A DNA stretch of 64,000 bases from VAZQ01 sp963758945 (GCA_963758945.1 CAVWXY010000020.1:310001-374000), one strand, 5' to 3'; shown: positions 36,880-49,095, numbered from the stretch's first letter. Notes: a model not told the origin generated them from the sequence alone. Numbers and translations: made by a program.

Positions 36880-38085
36880 ATGGCCCTGCTCGCGGACTAT
36901 CTCAAGCGCATCCAGCCCTCCGCCACCATCGCGGTGACGGACAAGGCGCGCGCGCTCAAAGCGGCGGGCCGCGACGTAATCGGGCTGGGCGCCGGGGAGC
37001 CGGATTTCGACACGCCGGAGAACATCAAGCGCGCGGCGATCAAGGCGATCGAGGCGGGGAAGGCGGCGAAATACACCGCCGTTGACGGCATCCCGGAGCT
37101 CAAGGCCGCGATCGCCCGCAAGTTCAAGCGCGAGAACGGCCTCGACTATAAGCCGAGCCAGATCATCGTCGGCACCGGCGGCAAGCAGGTGCTCTACAAC
37201 GCGTTCATGGCGACGCTCGACCCCGGCGACGAGGTGATCATCCCGGCGCCCTATTGGGTGAGCTACCCCGACATGGTGATGCTCGCCCGCGGCGAGCCGG
37301 TCGCCGTGCCGACCACGCTGGAGTCCGGCTTCAAAATGGCGCCGGAGGCGCTCGACCGCGCCATCACGCCGAAGACCAAGTGGGTGCTGCTCAACTCGCC
37401 GTCGAACCCGACCGGCGCGGCCTACACCCGCGCCGAGCTCAAGCGGCTGACCGACGTGCTGGTGAGGCATCCGAACATCTACGTGATGACCGACGACATG
37501 TACGAGCACCTGGTCTACGACGATTTCGAGTTCACCACGCCCGCCCAGATAGAGCCCCGGCTGTACGAGCGCACGCTCACGGTGAACGGCGTGTCCAAGA
37601 CCTATTGTATGACCGGCTGGCGCATCGGCTATGCCGGTGGCCCGGAGCCGCTGATCAAGGCGATGGCGATGATCCAGTCGCAATCGACCTCGAACCCGAC
37701 GGCGGTGGCGCAATGGGCGGCGGTCGAGGCGCTCGACGGGCCGCAGGATTTCATTGCCAAGCACAACGCCATCTTCAAGGAGCGCCGCGATCTGTGCGTA
37801 TCGATGCTCAATCAGGCGCGCGGCATCCAATGCCCGAAGCCCGAGGGGGCATTCTACGTCTATCCGTCATGCGCCGGCACCATCGGCAGGACGGCGCCGA
37901 CCGGCAACAAGCTCGTCACGGACGAGGACTTCGTCACCGAGCTCCTGGACGCCGAGGGCGTAGCGGTCGTGCAGGGGACGCCGTTCGGTTTCGGTTCCGC
38001 CTTCCGCATCTCATACGCGACCAAGACCGAGGACGTGGAAGAGGCCTGCCGGCGCATCCAGCGCTTCTGCGGAAACTTGAAATGA
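36880..38085 (+). CDS. aatA: aspartate aminotransferase, class I
   Basis: A 401-residue PLP enzyme. VIGLGAGEPDFDTPENIK is the typical start of alphaproteobacterial Asp/prephenate aminotransferases. LNSPSNPTGAAY holds the Asn that contacts PLP, and TVNGVSKTYCMTGWRIGYA holds the Schiff-base Lys in SKxYxMTGWR. FRISYATKTEDVEEA near the end carries the substrate-carboxylate Arg. The reaction is L-aspartate plus 2-oxoglutarate to oxaloacetate plus L-glutamate; some relatives also use prephenate. ATG 36880 is the family-like start (MALLADYLKRIQPSATIAV). Confidence 0.95.
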   Translation: MALLADYLKRIQPSATIAVTDKARALKAAGRDVIGLGAGEPDFDTPENIKRAAIKAIEAGKAAKYTAVDGIPELKAAIARKFKRENGLDYKPSQIIVGTGGKQVLYNAFMATLDPGDEVIIPAPYWVSYPDMVMLARGEPVAVPTTLESGFKMAPEALDRAITPKTKWVLLNSPSNPTGAAYTRAELKRLTDVLVRHPNIYVMTDDMYEHLVYDDFEFTTPAQIEPRLYERTLTVNGVSKTYCMTGWRIGYAGGPEPLIKAMAMIQSQSTSNPTAVAQWAAVEALDGPQDFIAKHNAIFKERRDLCVSMLNQARGIQCPKPEGAFYVYPSCAGTIGRTAPTGNKLVTDEDFVTELLDAEGVAVVQGTPFGFGSAFRISYATKTEDVEEACRRIQRFCGNLK

Positions 38086-38230
38086 CGTTGCCGCCGCGGC
38101 GCGCGGACCGGTGGGCGCGGTGTACCTAGGCTTGACGGCGCGCGACGCGACACCGTCGGCGTTGTTGTTGAGGTCGAAGCACGGCGTGCAAGCCGGTCCG
38201 GATTGCACGATTTCACCAAAAGGAGGGTCC

Positions 38231-38710
38231 ATGATGTTTCGCTACGCCATCGGGGCTGCAGCCCTCGCATCGGCCGTGATCTGCGTCGATCCCGCCGGCG
38301 CCCAGCGGGTGAGGGCAGGCGTCCTGACCTGCGACATATCGGCCGGCATCGGCTTCATTATCGGCTCGCAGAAGTCGGTGTCCTGTACGTTCGCGCCGGA
38401 ACCGCCGGGTCCGCAACAGGTCTACAGCGGGTCGATCAGCAAATTCGGGCTCGACATCGGCGCCACCAGCAGCGGGGTCATGATATGGGCGGTGTTCACC
38501 GACAGCATCGCCCCTCCCGGCCCCGGGTTTCTCGCAGGCGACTATTTCGGCGCGACCGGCCAAGTGACGGTTGCCGCCGGGCTGGGCGCCAATGTGCTCA
38601 TTGGCGGCTCCAACCGCACGGTCGCGTTGCAGCCGCTCTCGGTGGACAGCTCGGTCGGGCTCAACTTCGCCCTCGGTGTGGCGGAGCTGCATCTGCGCCC
38701 CGGCCCCTGA
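38231..38710 (+). CDS. exported DUF992 protein
   Basis: A 159-residue protein with a signal peptide (MMFRYAIGAAALASAVICVD, cleavage near AGAQ). The mature part has RAGVLTCDISAGIGFIIGSQ and SVSCTF, YSGSISKFGLDIGATSSGVM, FLAGDYFGATGQVTVAAGLG and LQPLSVDSSVGLNFALGVAE, each a DUF992 block. The two Cys probably pair. AGGAGGGTCC precedes ATG 38231. A terminator follows. DUF992 proteins are common in Rhizobiales and have no known function. Confidence 0.92.
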   Translation: MMFRYAIGAAALASAVICVDPAGAQRVRAGVLTCDISAGIGFIIGSQKSVSCTFAPEPPGPQQVYSGSISKFGLDIGATSSGVMIWAVFTDSIAPPGPGFLAGDYFGATGQVTVAAGLGANVLIGGSNRTVALQPLSVDSSVGLNFALGVAELHLRPGP

Positions 38711-38735
38711 CGGCGTATCGTCGCTGCGGGACGCG

Positions 38736-38761
38736 AACGGCCGCCGCTGGGCGGCCGTTTT
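38736..38761 (+). terminator. Rho-independent terminator after the DUF992 gene
   Basis: AACGGCCGCC (38736-38745) pairs with GGCGGCCGTT (38750-38759), followed by TTTT (38758-38761). Confidence 0.8.
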
Positions 38762-38906
38762 CGTTCGGCATGCCGGCGGGCATGTCCGCCGGGTTCCACC
38801 GTCCTGCCCGGGGCGCCGGCGCCTCTTGCCAACTCCCCCTCTCGCCTGAAACGATGGCGCGAACGGCCTCGCAGAAGGCCGCATCTGGGCGCATTGGGAG
38901 GCGGAC

Positions 38907-40955
<2,049 letters not shown>

Positions 40956-41004
40956 GGGCAGAAAGACCGGGGTCGGAGGCCGGGAAGCCTCGATCATCCA
41001 ATAT

Positions 41005-41132
41005 CTGTCTTCGCGCTGCCCCATCAGCGAACGCTGCACCGTGCCGCCGACGATCAGGAACAGGATGAAATCAAACACGGTCAGCTGGCCGAGCGTGCGA
41101 CGGCCCGATGCCCGGACGACAAGCGAGATCAT
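41005..41132 (-). pseudogene. N-terminal fragment of a DUF421 (YetF-like) membrane protein
   Basis: Read on the minus strand from ATG 41132, the peptide is MISLVVRASGRRTLGQLTVF followed by DFILFLIVGGTVQRSLMGQ. The R-LGRRTLGQLTxFD-type pattern is the start of DUF421 integral membrane proteins, which are normally 150-230 residues. Similarity ends after about 45 residues. It is a truncated remnant between the EF-G paralogue and msrP. Confidence 0.55.
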
Positions 41133-41217
41133 GTCACCCGGTCTTGCCGCAGCCGTGACTTGCTCGTGATGGCCGGCCGGCGTATCGAATGACCACCCGA
41201 ATCCGGAGGACGCGCCC

Positions 41218-42183
41218 ATGCACGTCATTCGCCGCCGCGGATGGGAAATTCCCGAACGCCTCGCCACACCCGAGCATCTGTTTTTCGACCGCCGCGGCTT
41301 CCTGGCGGCGACCGGCGCGGCCGCGCTGGCGCTGTCGGCCAAGCCGGCTTGGGCCCAGCGCGTTGCCGATCTGCCGGACCCGACCAAGGATCTCTATCCG
41401 GCCAAACGCAACGAAAAATACGCGCTCGACCGGCCGGTGACGGACGAGAAGATCAACACCAGCTACAATAATTTCTACGAGTTCGGGTCGAGCAAGAACA
41501 TCGCCAAAGCCGCCCAGGCGCTCAAGCTGCGACCATGGACCGTCAAGATCGACGGCATGGTGGAGAAGCCGCAGCAAATCGGGATCGACGATCTCATCCG
41601 CAAGATGCCGCTGGAGGAGCGGCTCTATCGCCACCGTTGCGTGGAAGCGTGGTCGATGGCCATCCCGTGGACCGGCTTTCCCTTCGCCAGGCTGGTGGAA
41701 CTGGCCAGGCCCCTGTCCTCTGCGAAATACGTGCGGATGGAGACCTTCCTCGAACCCTCGGTCGCGCCGGGGCAACGGCAGAGCTGGTATCCCTGGCCCT
41801 ACGTCGAAGGCCTGACCATCGCCGAGGCGAGCAACGAGCTCGCATTCCTCGTCACCGGTGCCTATGGCAAGCCGGTATCGAAGCAACAGGGGGCGCCGCT
41901 GCGCTTAGCCGTGCCGTGGAAATACGGCTTCAAATCGATCAAATCGATTGTGCGCTTCAATTTCACCGACGAGCGGCCGAAAAGCTATTGGGAGGCGTTG
42001 CAGTCCGCCGAGTACGGCTTCTGGGCCAATGTCAATCCGCAGGTGTCGCACCCGCGCTGGAGCCAGGCGAGCGAGGAATTGATTGGGCTCAACGAGCGTC
42101 GTCCTACGCTGATCTTCAACGGCTATGGCGACTATGTCGCCGATCTCTACAAGGGACTCGAGAAGGAGCGGTTGTGGGCGTAG
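41218..42183 (+). CDS. msrP: periplasmic methionine-sulfoxide reductase catalytic subunit
   Basis: A 321-residue molybdoenzyme. A twin-arginine signal (DRRGFLAATGAAALAL) leads to export after folding. The mature part has RPWTVKIDGMVEKP and the molybdopterin-binding region YRHRCVEAWSMAIPWTGFPF, in which the Cys binds Mo. The C-terminus is family-like (GLEKERLWA). It repairs oxidised Met of periplasmic proteins and is normally encoded with the haem membrane protein MsrQ, which is not adjacent here. CCGGAGGAC precedes ATG 41218. Confidence 0.95.
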   Translation: MHVIRRRGWEIPERLATPEHLFFDRRGFLAATGAAALALSAKPAWAQRVADLPDPTKDLYPAKRNEKYALDRPVTDEKINTSYNNFYEFGSSKNIAKAAQALKLRPWTVKIDGMVEKPQQIGIDDLIRKMPLEERLYRHRCVEAWSMAIPWTGFPFARLVELARPLSSAKYVRMETFLEPSVAPGQRQSWYPWPYVEGLTIAEASNELAFLVTGAYGKPVSKQQGAPLRLAVPWKYGFKSIKSIVRFNFTDERPKSYWEALQSAEYGFWANVNPQVSHPRWSQASEELIGLNERRPTLIFNGYGDYVADLYKGLEKERLWA

Positions 42184-42198
42184 CCCGGGTCGGCCCGC

Positions 42199-42885
42199 CT
42201 ACCGGCCGTGCGTCGGCGCTGCGACGAGCGCGTTGATCCAGTAGCAGGTCCCCTTCGTCAGGTCGATGGTGGGCCCCCACGCGATCTCGCTGGCTAGGTC
42301 CGGAATGTCCAATCCGAGCGCAAGGCCGCCCGGGCCGATTTCGCGGCTGGTGAGCGCCGTGACGCCGACCGCCGGTTTCCATTTGTACACGGTCTTGCTC
42401 GCCGGGTCGGACAGCGCCAACGTCACCGGCTTGGAATAGAGCGCCAGGGCGCCGTTCCTGAGCCCGATCAGGACATCGGTCGATTGCAACAGCGTGACGG
42501 CGTCGCCGATTTTGCCGAGCACGCCCGGCGACCAGCCGGGCAGGGAGATTCCCGTCGCGGTGACCGGCACGATCAGAAAGTGCACGGCGTCGGACTTGAC
42601 CTTGGCTTGCGCCTCGCATTCGGCCATGGCCGTGATCAGCCAGCCATAGTCCGACTTGCTCTCGGCGGCCGGCGGCGCGGATGGCGGGCTCTGCGGTTCC
42701 CCGTCGCCGCGCAGCGTCCACCAGCCGAGCGCGATCAGCCCCCCCGCCAGGAGCACGGCCGACAGCACCGCGACGGCGGCGACGGGATTGGGCAGATTGG
42801 GCGCGTGGCAGTGCGGGCAGGAGCGAGCGAAATAGGAGGCGGCGGCGCCGCAGCGCGGGCAATGGCTAACGGCTATTCCAGTCAT
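42199..42885 (-). CDS. zinc-ribbon plus one-span membrane protein
   Basis: A 228-residue protein. The N-terminal HCPRCGAAASYFARSCPHCHA is a zinc-ribbon of two CxxC knuckles. It is followed by a single membrane span (VAAVAVLSAVLLAGGLIALG) and a ~150-residue C-terminal part that would lie in the periplasm. That part has SDYGWLITAMAECEAQAK and a beta-rich rest. I recognise no family. It is convergent with msrP with a 15 bp gap. Confidence 0.7.
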   Translation of the reverse strand: MTGIAVSHCPRCGAAASYFARSCPHCHAPNLPNPVAAVAVLSAVLLAGGLIALGWWTLRGDGEPQSPPSAPPAAESKSDYGWLITAMAECEAQAKVKSDAVHFLIVPVTATGISLPGWSPGVLGKIGDAVTLLQSTDVLIGLRNGALALYSKPVTLALSDPASKTVYKWKPAVGVTALTSREIGPGGLALGLDIPDLASEIAWGPTIDLTKGTCYWINALVAAPTHGR

Positions 42886-43100
42886 CTGATGGAATCGATC
42901 CGTGCCGAATCGCAGTGCGAGCGTAGAGCGTTTTTCGGCAAAACGGAATCCACTTCCGTCGGTCTCCGGAAGCAAGCATGACGCCGTCGTCGATGACGGC
43001 GGACCTATCGACCCGGCCCTGGAGCGGACGCTGCGCGCTTTGCGTGCTTTCGACAACTCCGACGGGCCGGCATGGGTCGCGAAGTGGCCGACCCGCGCGT

Positions 43101-45093
43101 TCAGTTGGCGCGCCCGGGGGAATCAGGCTCCGCAAATGAAGGGGCCAACACCGGGGTCGCGGCCGGCTCCGGGCTTCCGACACGGCGCCGGAGAAGCCAG
43201 TAGCCGATGATCAGACCCACGGGCAGACAGGTGAGCGCCGCCACCTGCTCGCTCGGATGCAGCAACACCACCAGCGACAATGCGGCAAGCACGAGCCGGA
43301 TCGGGATGTCGACCGATCCGCGGTCGGCGAATCGGGCCTGCAGGCTGAAGGTGATCCCGATCGTGGCGGTCGCAATCAGCAGCGCGGCCCGCATCTGACC
43401 GAGGCCCGGCTCGATCACGAGCTCCGGCCGGACGAAGACGCCGGCCATCAAGGTGAAGAGCGAGACGCAGATCTGCAACGCACGGTTCAAGGTCTGGTAG
43501 AACGAAGCATTGGCGATCTTGGCGGTGATGGCGGCGACCAACGAGGTCGGCGGCGTCAATTCCCCGAACACTCCCAGGAAGAACGCGAAGAAATGCACGA
43601 CCCAGGGGTTGACCCCCATGCTGATCATGGGCGGCGCGATCACGATGGCGACCAGGATATAGGTCGGTGCCGGCGGCAATCCGGTCCCAAGGATTGCGCC
43701 GAAGATGAAGGAAAGAAGGACCATTGCGGCGAGATTGATGCCGGCGGCCTCGACCAGCAGGCTGCCGAGCTTGGTCGGAACGCCGGTGATGACCAGCGCA
43801 CCAGTCATGATCGACAGCGTCGCGAGCAGGAGCGCCAGGTCGGACACCATCTCGGTATAGGCGTCGACGAACCGGCGGATCGGCCCGATGAAAGCGGCGA
43901 ACGACCAGCGGCCCGATCCCAGCAGCGCGGTCAGGTTGATGACGAACAGAGACGCGCCGACGACGATGAAGACGTAGAGCGCCGCGAACATCGGTGCGAG
44001 ATGAATGGCCGCCATCAACCCAATCAAACCGCCGACGACCGCGATGAAGGCGCCGAGGTTCACGTAATCGCGCCAGCTCAGCCGCTCGAACGAGCCGACG
44101 ACGAGCCTGGTCCGGTAACGGATCGCCAGCAGATAGACCGAAGTTGCGACCGTGGCGTAGTAGATCAGGGCCGGCACCCAGCCGCGTGCCACCACGTCGA
44201 AGTAGTCCTTGCCCAGGAACTCGGCCATGAGGAAGGCCGAGATTCCCATCACCGGCGGCATGAATTGTCCGCCGAGCGAGGATGCCGAACTCGATGGCGG
44301 CGGCGGTGGCGCGCGGCATTCCGGCGCCGATCATGGCGGGAATGGTCGCCGAACCGATGGTGATGGCGTTGGCAGCACCGCTGCCGCTCACGGTGCCGAC
44401 GCACATCGATCCGATCACGGCCGATTGCGGCAGCGCGTGCGGGGAGCGCACGGCGACGCGCTTGGTCGCGCGCAGCAGCAAATCGATGCAGCCGTAGCCG
44501 GTCAGCAGGCTGAGCACCAGCATGAACGAGCCGACCACGGTGAGCGCAATCTGCGGCAGGTTGGAGTAGATGCCGGTCGCCATCTCGATGCTCATGGCGG
44601 TCAGCACGCGCTCCCAGCTCAGACCCGCGTGATAGAACATGCCGGGCACCAGGTAGCCGTAGACCGCGTAGAGGATGAGCACGATATTGAGCACGAACAG
44701 CGGCATGTGCCGCTTGCGCGCGTATTCCATGATCAGGAGCGTCATGACCCCGCCGACAACCAGGTCGGCGGGATCCCACATCCCGGCGCGCGAGGTGCCG
44801 AGTGCCTCGTATTCGGTGTTCATGTAGTAGGACACCGCCACAGCGCAGGCGCAATAGATCGTCGCAATGAGGTAATTCGCGCGCGGCGGCAGACGCGGAT
44901 AGAGCGCGTTGTCGCGCAGAGCCTGCAGGGTGAAGAGACCGAAGGTGAGGGGGATCAGCGTCAGGGCCAGCAGCGTTGCTCCCCCGACGCCCGTCCAGTA
45001 ATAGTAGAGCAGATAAATGACGAAGGCCGTCGCCGAGGTGTAATAGATGCAGTCGATGACCGCGCGCGGCCGAGCGGAAAAGGTATCGGTCAT
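43101..45093 (-). pseudogene. TRAP transporter fused permease (TAXI type), one frameshift
   Basis: The small-subunit (DctQ) plus large-subunit (DctM) fusion typical of TAXI-type TRAP systems, about 660 residues with many spans. From ATG 45093 the frame is good to about 44285 (IGSMCVGTVSGSGAANAITI, then ATAAAIEF). There one extra base breaks it, and the second frame continues from MPPVMGISAFLMAEFLGKDY to 43101. If one base is dropped at 44285-44286 the join reads SSLGGQFMPPVMG, the family sequence. The span length is 3n+1, so one insertion explains it. It is downstream of the TAXI receptor, also frameshifted. Confidence 0.85.
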
Positions 45094-45178
45094 GGCGGGC
45101 CCGTTGTCTGGTTGAACAACAGCGGGGCGGGCCCGCGTCGGCACCCGCCCCGGGGGTTCGCGTCGCGTCGGTGCGGCC

Positions 45179-46211
45179 CTACATGGTGGCGATCTTGGAA
45201 TCCCACTTCTTGTCCCACACCCCCTTCTCGCGCATGTACTTGGCGAGACCCGGATGGATGGGGACATACTCCCAAGTCGCTTCGAGCGCGCTCTTCTGGA
45301 ATTCAGCCATCTTGCCGCCGCTGATTTGCGTGAAGCTGGGGTCGAGCTTGGCGAGGTCGTCGGAGTGCTGGTCGATGATCTTCAGCATCTTGTAGACGTC
45401 GTCCGCCGGCATCTCGAGGCCGACATCGAAGCCCCAATAGAACGGCAGCACCACGACTTTGTCGGCGTGCACGTCCTTCCGGAATGCGGACGGTTTCACG
45501 TCGACCATCTGAAAGCCCTTTTTCTTGAGCGTCGCGACTTCGTCCGCGCTGGGATTAAGCGCCGCCCAGTCAACGGCGAGCGAGGCTTGCGAGAATCCAC
45601 GGCGCGGGCTGCGTCCCTCCGGCCGTGTAGATGATCATCGCATCGATGGCGCCGGACTCGAGCTGCGAGCCCGCGGTCGACAGATCGACCTGCGTGTAGA
45701 CGTGCTTGGCGCCGAGCGCTGCGAGCGCGCGCTCTAGCTTGAGGCGGGTGTCGAAGGGCAGCGGCCCGGTATAGACCTTCTTGCCGGTGAGATCGGTCCA
45801 CTTCTTGATCGTGTCGCGGTTGCTGGCCTTGATGGCGAGGCTCACTTCCAGCGTGTAGGCCCAGAACGACTGCACCGGCTCGCGCTTCATGTGCGCCTTG
45901 AAGCCCTTGAAGCGGCCGCTGTCAGTGGCGAACTCCTCGAGCGCGATGTCCGAGCCGTAGTAGGCGTCGTATTCGCCGGTGGCGTAGCCCTTCACCCCCA
46001 TCACCGCACCGGGCAGCGGCAGCACCGAGATGCGATAGTCCGGCATCTCCTTGCTCAGGAGATTGGCCAGAACGACGAGCGCCTTGTGCCCGGACGAGCC
46101 GACCGGGCCCGTGCCCCAGCGGATGTCCTTCGGCTCCGACCAGGCCGCGGAGCTTGCCATCACGATGATCGAGACGGCGGCGAATAATGAGGTGAGAACA
46201 CGCTTGAGCAT
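45179..46211 (-). pseudogene. TAXI-family TRAP solute receptor, one frameshift
   Basis: From ATG 46211 (AGAGGA upstream) the frame encodes a signal peptide (MLKRVLTSLFAAVSIIVMAS), then IRWGTGPVGSSGHKALVVLA, a TAXI hallmark, and runs to APWILASLA near 45590. There it shifts. The other frame continues with VDWAALNPSADEV, KADKVVVLPF-type sequence (HADKVVVLPFYWG) and DDVYKMLKIIDQHSDDL, closing at 45179. The total span is 3n+1. Apart from the shift this is a normal ~343-residue receptor. Confidence 0.85.
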
Positions 46212-46386
46212 GGCATTTTCCTCTGGATGGCTTGCTCGTTGACGGGATGGACGATCGGTCCTTGAACCCGCTCGATGCTTTTTTTTCACTGAGCACGTAC
46301 CGCCGCAGCGGTGAAGATTCGTGCGCCGGTCGAGCCTCGCCGCCCCCGGAGCGGTCGAGGGACGATCCGCCAATTGGTCTAGGTTA

Positions 46387-47726
46387 GGATACCTGCCACA
46401 TTAACCGCTCCGATTTTCAGATGATCGCGGGCGGATAGTGTAGTTCCATTCAGGATGGAACGGGTCACCGTTGATGTCGAGGGTCTTCATCTCGGCATCG
46501 CTGACCTTGATGCCCTTCTCGTAGGTCCGCGTGTCGAGCGCACTCTCGACCTTCAGGCCAGTCTTGGTCGTCGTCGCCGCGATCAGCTCGACGACGGCCA
46601 ATCTGTCCGTCAACGGTCGGCCACGCCAGGTCTGCGTGATGTGGCAGAACAAGCGGTGCTCGATCTTGTTCCACTTCGAAGTACCCGGCGGATAGTGATG
46701 AACGTGGATTACAAGGCCCGTCGCATCGGCGAGCTTTTGCAGCTGGACTTTCCACAACCGCACGCGCGCTCCATTCGAGCCGCCGCAGTCGGCCGTGATC
46801 GTCAGCTCGCTCGCATGCGGATATCGCTCACGCCCCATCTCATCGAGCCAGCGGCGGATCGAGGCGACGGCGAACTCGGCTGTATCGCTCGTGATCCCGA
46901 CGCTGACCCAGCCCGCATTGGCCGTCACGTCGTACACGCCATAGGGCACGATCTTGCCGAGTTCCTTGTTCTCGAAGTCGTGCACCTTCACGCGCCGCGG
47001 ATCGCCCTTGGGCCGATAGTCCGTGCCGCCGTTCCGGTAGTTGCCGATCAACTCTTTCTTCTTCGTGTCGACGGAGATGACGGGCTGGCCCGCAGCCTGC
47101 GCCGCAACCACCTTGGTATTGATGTGCTCGAATTGGTCGTTGCGATCCGGATGCTTCGAGCCCTCGTCGGCCTTGCGGTTCGATTGCCGGCTGTAGCCGA
47201 GCGTCGGCAACAGTCTGCGCACGCTGTTGGGGCTGATCTTGTGGCCCATCTTCTGTAAGGCGACAGCCAGCTTGTCGTGGCTCTTCGACACCCACAGCAG
47301 TGGTCGCACCGGACACCCGAGCGTGACCGGCTCGACGATACGCCGCAGAATCCTCAATGAGAGTTCCATCCCCGAACGACAGATGTCGCCGGCCACCACC
47401 CTTTCGTCGCACCCGCCCCTTCGGCAACGGTGCGGCGTCGAGATCCTTCAGGCCGCGACCGATCGTCGAGCGCGCGAGCCCCGTGATCTCATGGACCGCC
47501 TCCAGACCGCCCCATCCCGCAGCCCGTACCTCTCCGGATGCGAACACCCGCTGACCGCGCTCATCGAGCTTCGAGCCGACGGTATCCCAGCGTTTGCAAA
47601 TCGCTTGCGTGTCAATCATGCCTACCCATACTGCCGGATCGGCACACCAGGAATCCCGCCACCCAGAGTCACATCACCGCAATGGCGCCCGGGCACGAAC
47701 CAATTCACTTGTTGTGGCGGGTGTCC
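46387..47726. mobile_element. ISAzo13-type insertion sequence
   Basis: About 1.34 kb. The left end GGATACCTGCCACA (46387-46400) and right end TGTGGCGGGTGTCC (47713-47726) are inverted repeats matching at 12 of 14 positions. TTA borders both outer edges, as a short target duplication would, though the TTA may instead be part of the ends. The transposase between them is frameshifted. Confidence 0.7.
46401..47619 (-). pseudogene. ISAzo13-family transposase, one frameshift
   Basis: Starting at ATG 47619, MIDTQAICKRWDTVGSKLDE and the helix-turn-helix GLEAVHEITGLARSTIGRGL are followed by the shared KGRVRRKGGGRR block. At about 47350 one extra base shifts the frame; without it the join reads IEDLRRIVEPVTLG. 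The rest, in the other frame, has the DDE residues in VISVDTKKKELIGNY, ELTITADCGGSNGAR and PGTSKWNKIEHRLF. ISAzo13 transposases are usually one continuous gene. The sequence at the shift is not an A-run slippery site, so programmed frameshifting is unlikely. Confidence 0.8.
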
Positions 47727-47878
47727 TTAGCAAAGCACAAAATGCCGCACCTCAGGTATCGGCCGGTAGACCCAGTTGGCGGGAATGACAGTGTTGCTGA
47801 CATTTTCGCCCGGGCCGTTATTCCTGGCGCAATGGCGCCGGATGCGAATCACCTCCGCGCGGACAGGGAGACGCTTCG

Positions 47879-48274
47879 ATGGCTGCTGAGATCGTACAAA
47901 TCAATCCCGCGACCATGGCCGCCCCGGGTGGCCATTACAGCCATTGCGTCGCCGCCGGAGGGTTCGTTTTCGTCTCCGGGCAACTGCCGATCGCGCCCGA
48001 CGGCAGCAAGCTCAACGAGGCGACCTTCGAGCAACAGGCGCAGCAGGCGCTCGCCAATGTCGCGGAAGCGCTGCGGGCGGCCGGGAGCTCAATCGAAGCC
48101 CTGACGCAGGTGCGCGTCTACGTGACCGACATCGCCTCGTGGCCTGCCTTCAACGCGATCTATGCGGCGTGGGCAGGCTCCGCCCGGCCGGCCCGGGCGG
48201 TGGTGCCGGTGCCCGGACTGCATTACGGCTTCAAGATCGAAGTTGAAGCCGTCGCGCTCCAAGCCTCGGCGTGA
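47879..48274 (+). CDS. RidA-family deaminase
   Basis: A 131-residue YjgF/YER057c/UK114 protein. It has YSHCVAAGGFVFVSGQLPI, then ALANVAEALRAAGSSIEALT, the joining VRVYVTDIASWPAFNAIYA, and the closing RPARAVVPVPGLHYGFKIEV. The Arg in RPARA is the residue that binds the substrate carboxylate in active RidA enzymes, which hydrolyse reactive enamine/imine intermediates. It is preceded by AGGGAGACG. Neighbours do not fix a special substrate. Confidence 0.92.
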   Translation: MAAEIVQINPATMAAPGGHYSHCVAAGGFVFVSGQLPIAPDGSKLNEATFEQQAQQALANVAEALRAAGSSIEALTQVRVYVTDIASWPAFNAIYAAWAGSARPARAVVPVPGLHYGFKIEVEAVALQASA

Positions 48275-48369
48275 GGCGCGGCAGCGTGGAACCTGGCGGC
48301 GCCCGCCGCGGATCAGAGGCTCGATGCCACACCCGAAGGGAGGCGACTGCTGCGCACGAAATCGGGGGT

Positions 48370-49095
48370 TCAGACCAGCACCGCGCCGCCGTCGACGACG
48401 ATGACCTGGCCGGTGCTGAAGCCTTCCCGCATCAGATAGATGTAGGCCTGGGCGAGGTCGTCGGCCTCGCCGACCCGACCGACCGGAAGCCTCTGGGCAA
48501 CGTCCCGATACATCGCTGCGCGATCGGACTCGGCCATGCCGCCCCACAACTCGGTCCGCACCGTCCCGGGGCAGACCGCATTGACCCGGATCGGCGCCAG
48601 CTCCACGGCTAAGGCGCGGGTGAGCGCTTCCACCGCCCCGCAGATGCTCGCGGCCACCGCCCAGCCCCTGCGCGGGCGCAATCCGGCAATGCCGTTGGTC
48701 AATGTGATCGAGCCGCCCGGCCTGATGCGGGGGCTTGCGTATTTCGCGGCCATCAACGCGCCCCAGAAGCGGACGTTTACGAAGCTGCGCGCACGGTCGA
48801 GCTGCATCAATTCGAGCGCTTCGAGATGCAAGGTCTCGCCCGCGGTGAACACCAGATGGTCGAACGCGCCGATGCGCTCGAACAAGGCGCGCACCTGCGC
48901 CTCGTCCGAGACGTCGACGACCTGGCCTTCGGCGCCTGCCCGCAGCGATGCCAGCGCAGGCCCGAGGCGCTCCCGGCGGCTCGATGCGATCACCACGGCG
49001 GCGCCCTCGCGCTCGGCCACCTTGGCCGTGGCGAGACCGATCCCCGACGTGCCGCCGAGAACCACCACCCGCTTGCCGCTCAAGCTCACTTTCAC
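48370..49095 (-). CDS. SDR-fold protein lacking the usual catalytic residues
   Basis: A 241-residue Rossmann protein. The NAD(P)-binding GGTSGIGLATAKVA and the adenine-contact VDVSDE are normal. The NNAG motif is FTAG, the catalytic Ser region is ITLTNG, and the expected YxxxK helix reads WAVAASICGAVEAL, lacking both Tyr and Lys. RVNAVCPGTVRTELW and VIVVDGGAVLV are standard. It is either a non-canonical SDR subfamily or a non-enzymatic binder. GTG 49095 with CAGGAGC upstream is the start. It lies downstream of tctA on the same strand. Confidence 0.85.
   Translation of the reverse strand: MKVSLSGKRVVVLGGTSGIGLATAKVAEREGAAVVIASSRRERLGPALASLRAGAEGQVVDVSDEAQVRALFERIGAFDHLVFTAGETLHLEALELMQLDRARSFVNVRFWGALMAAKYASPRIRPGGSITLTNGIAGLRPRRGWAVAASICGAVEALTRALAVELAPIRVNAVCPGTVRTELWGGMAESDRAAMYRDVAQRLPVGRVGEADDLAQAYIYLMREGFSTGQVIVVDGGAVLV

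Noticed and set aside
47340..47360. Programmed frameshift in the ISAzo13 transposase
   Set aside because: There is no slippery A-run and the family normally has one continuous gene. A plain +1 insertion fits better.
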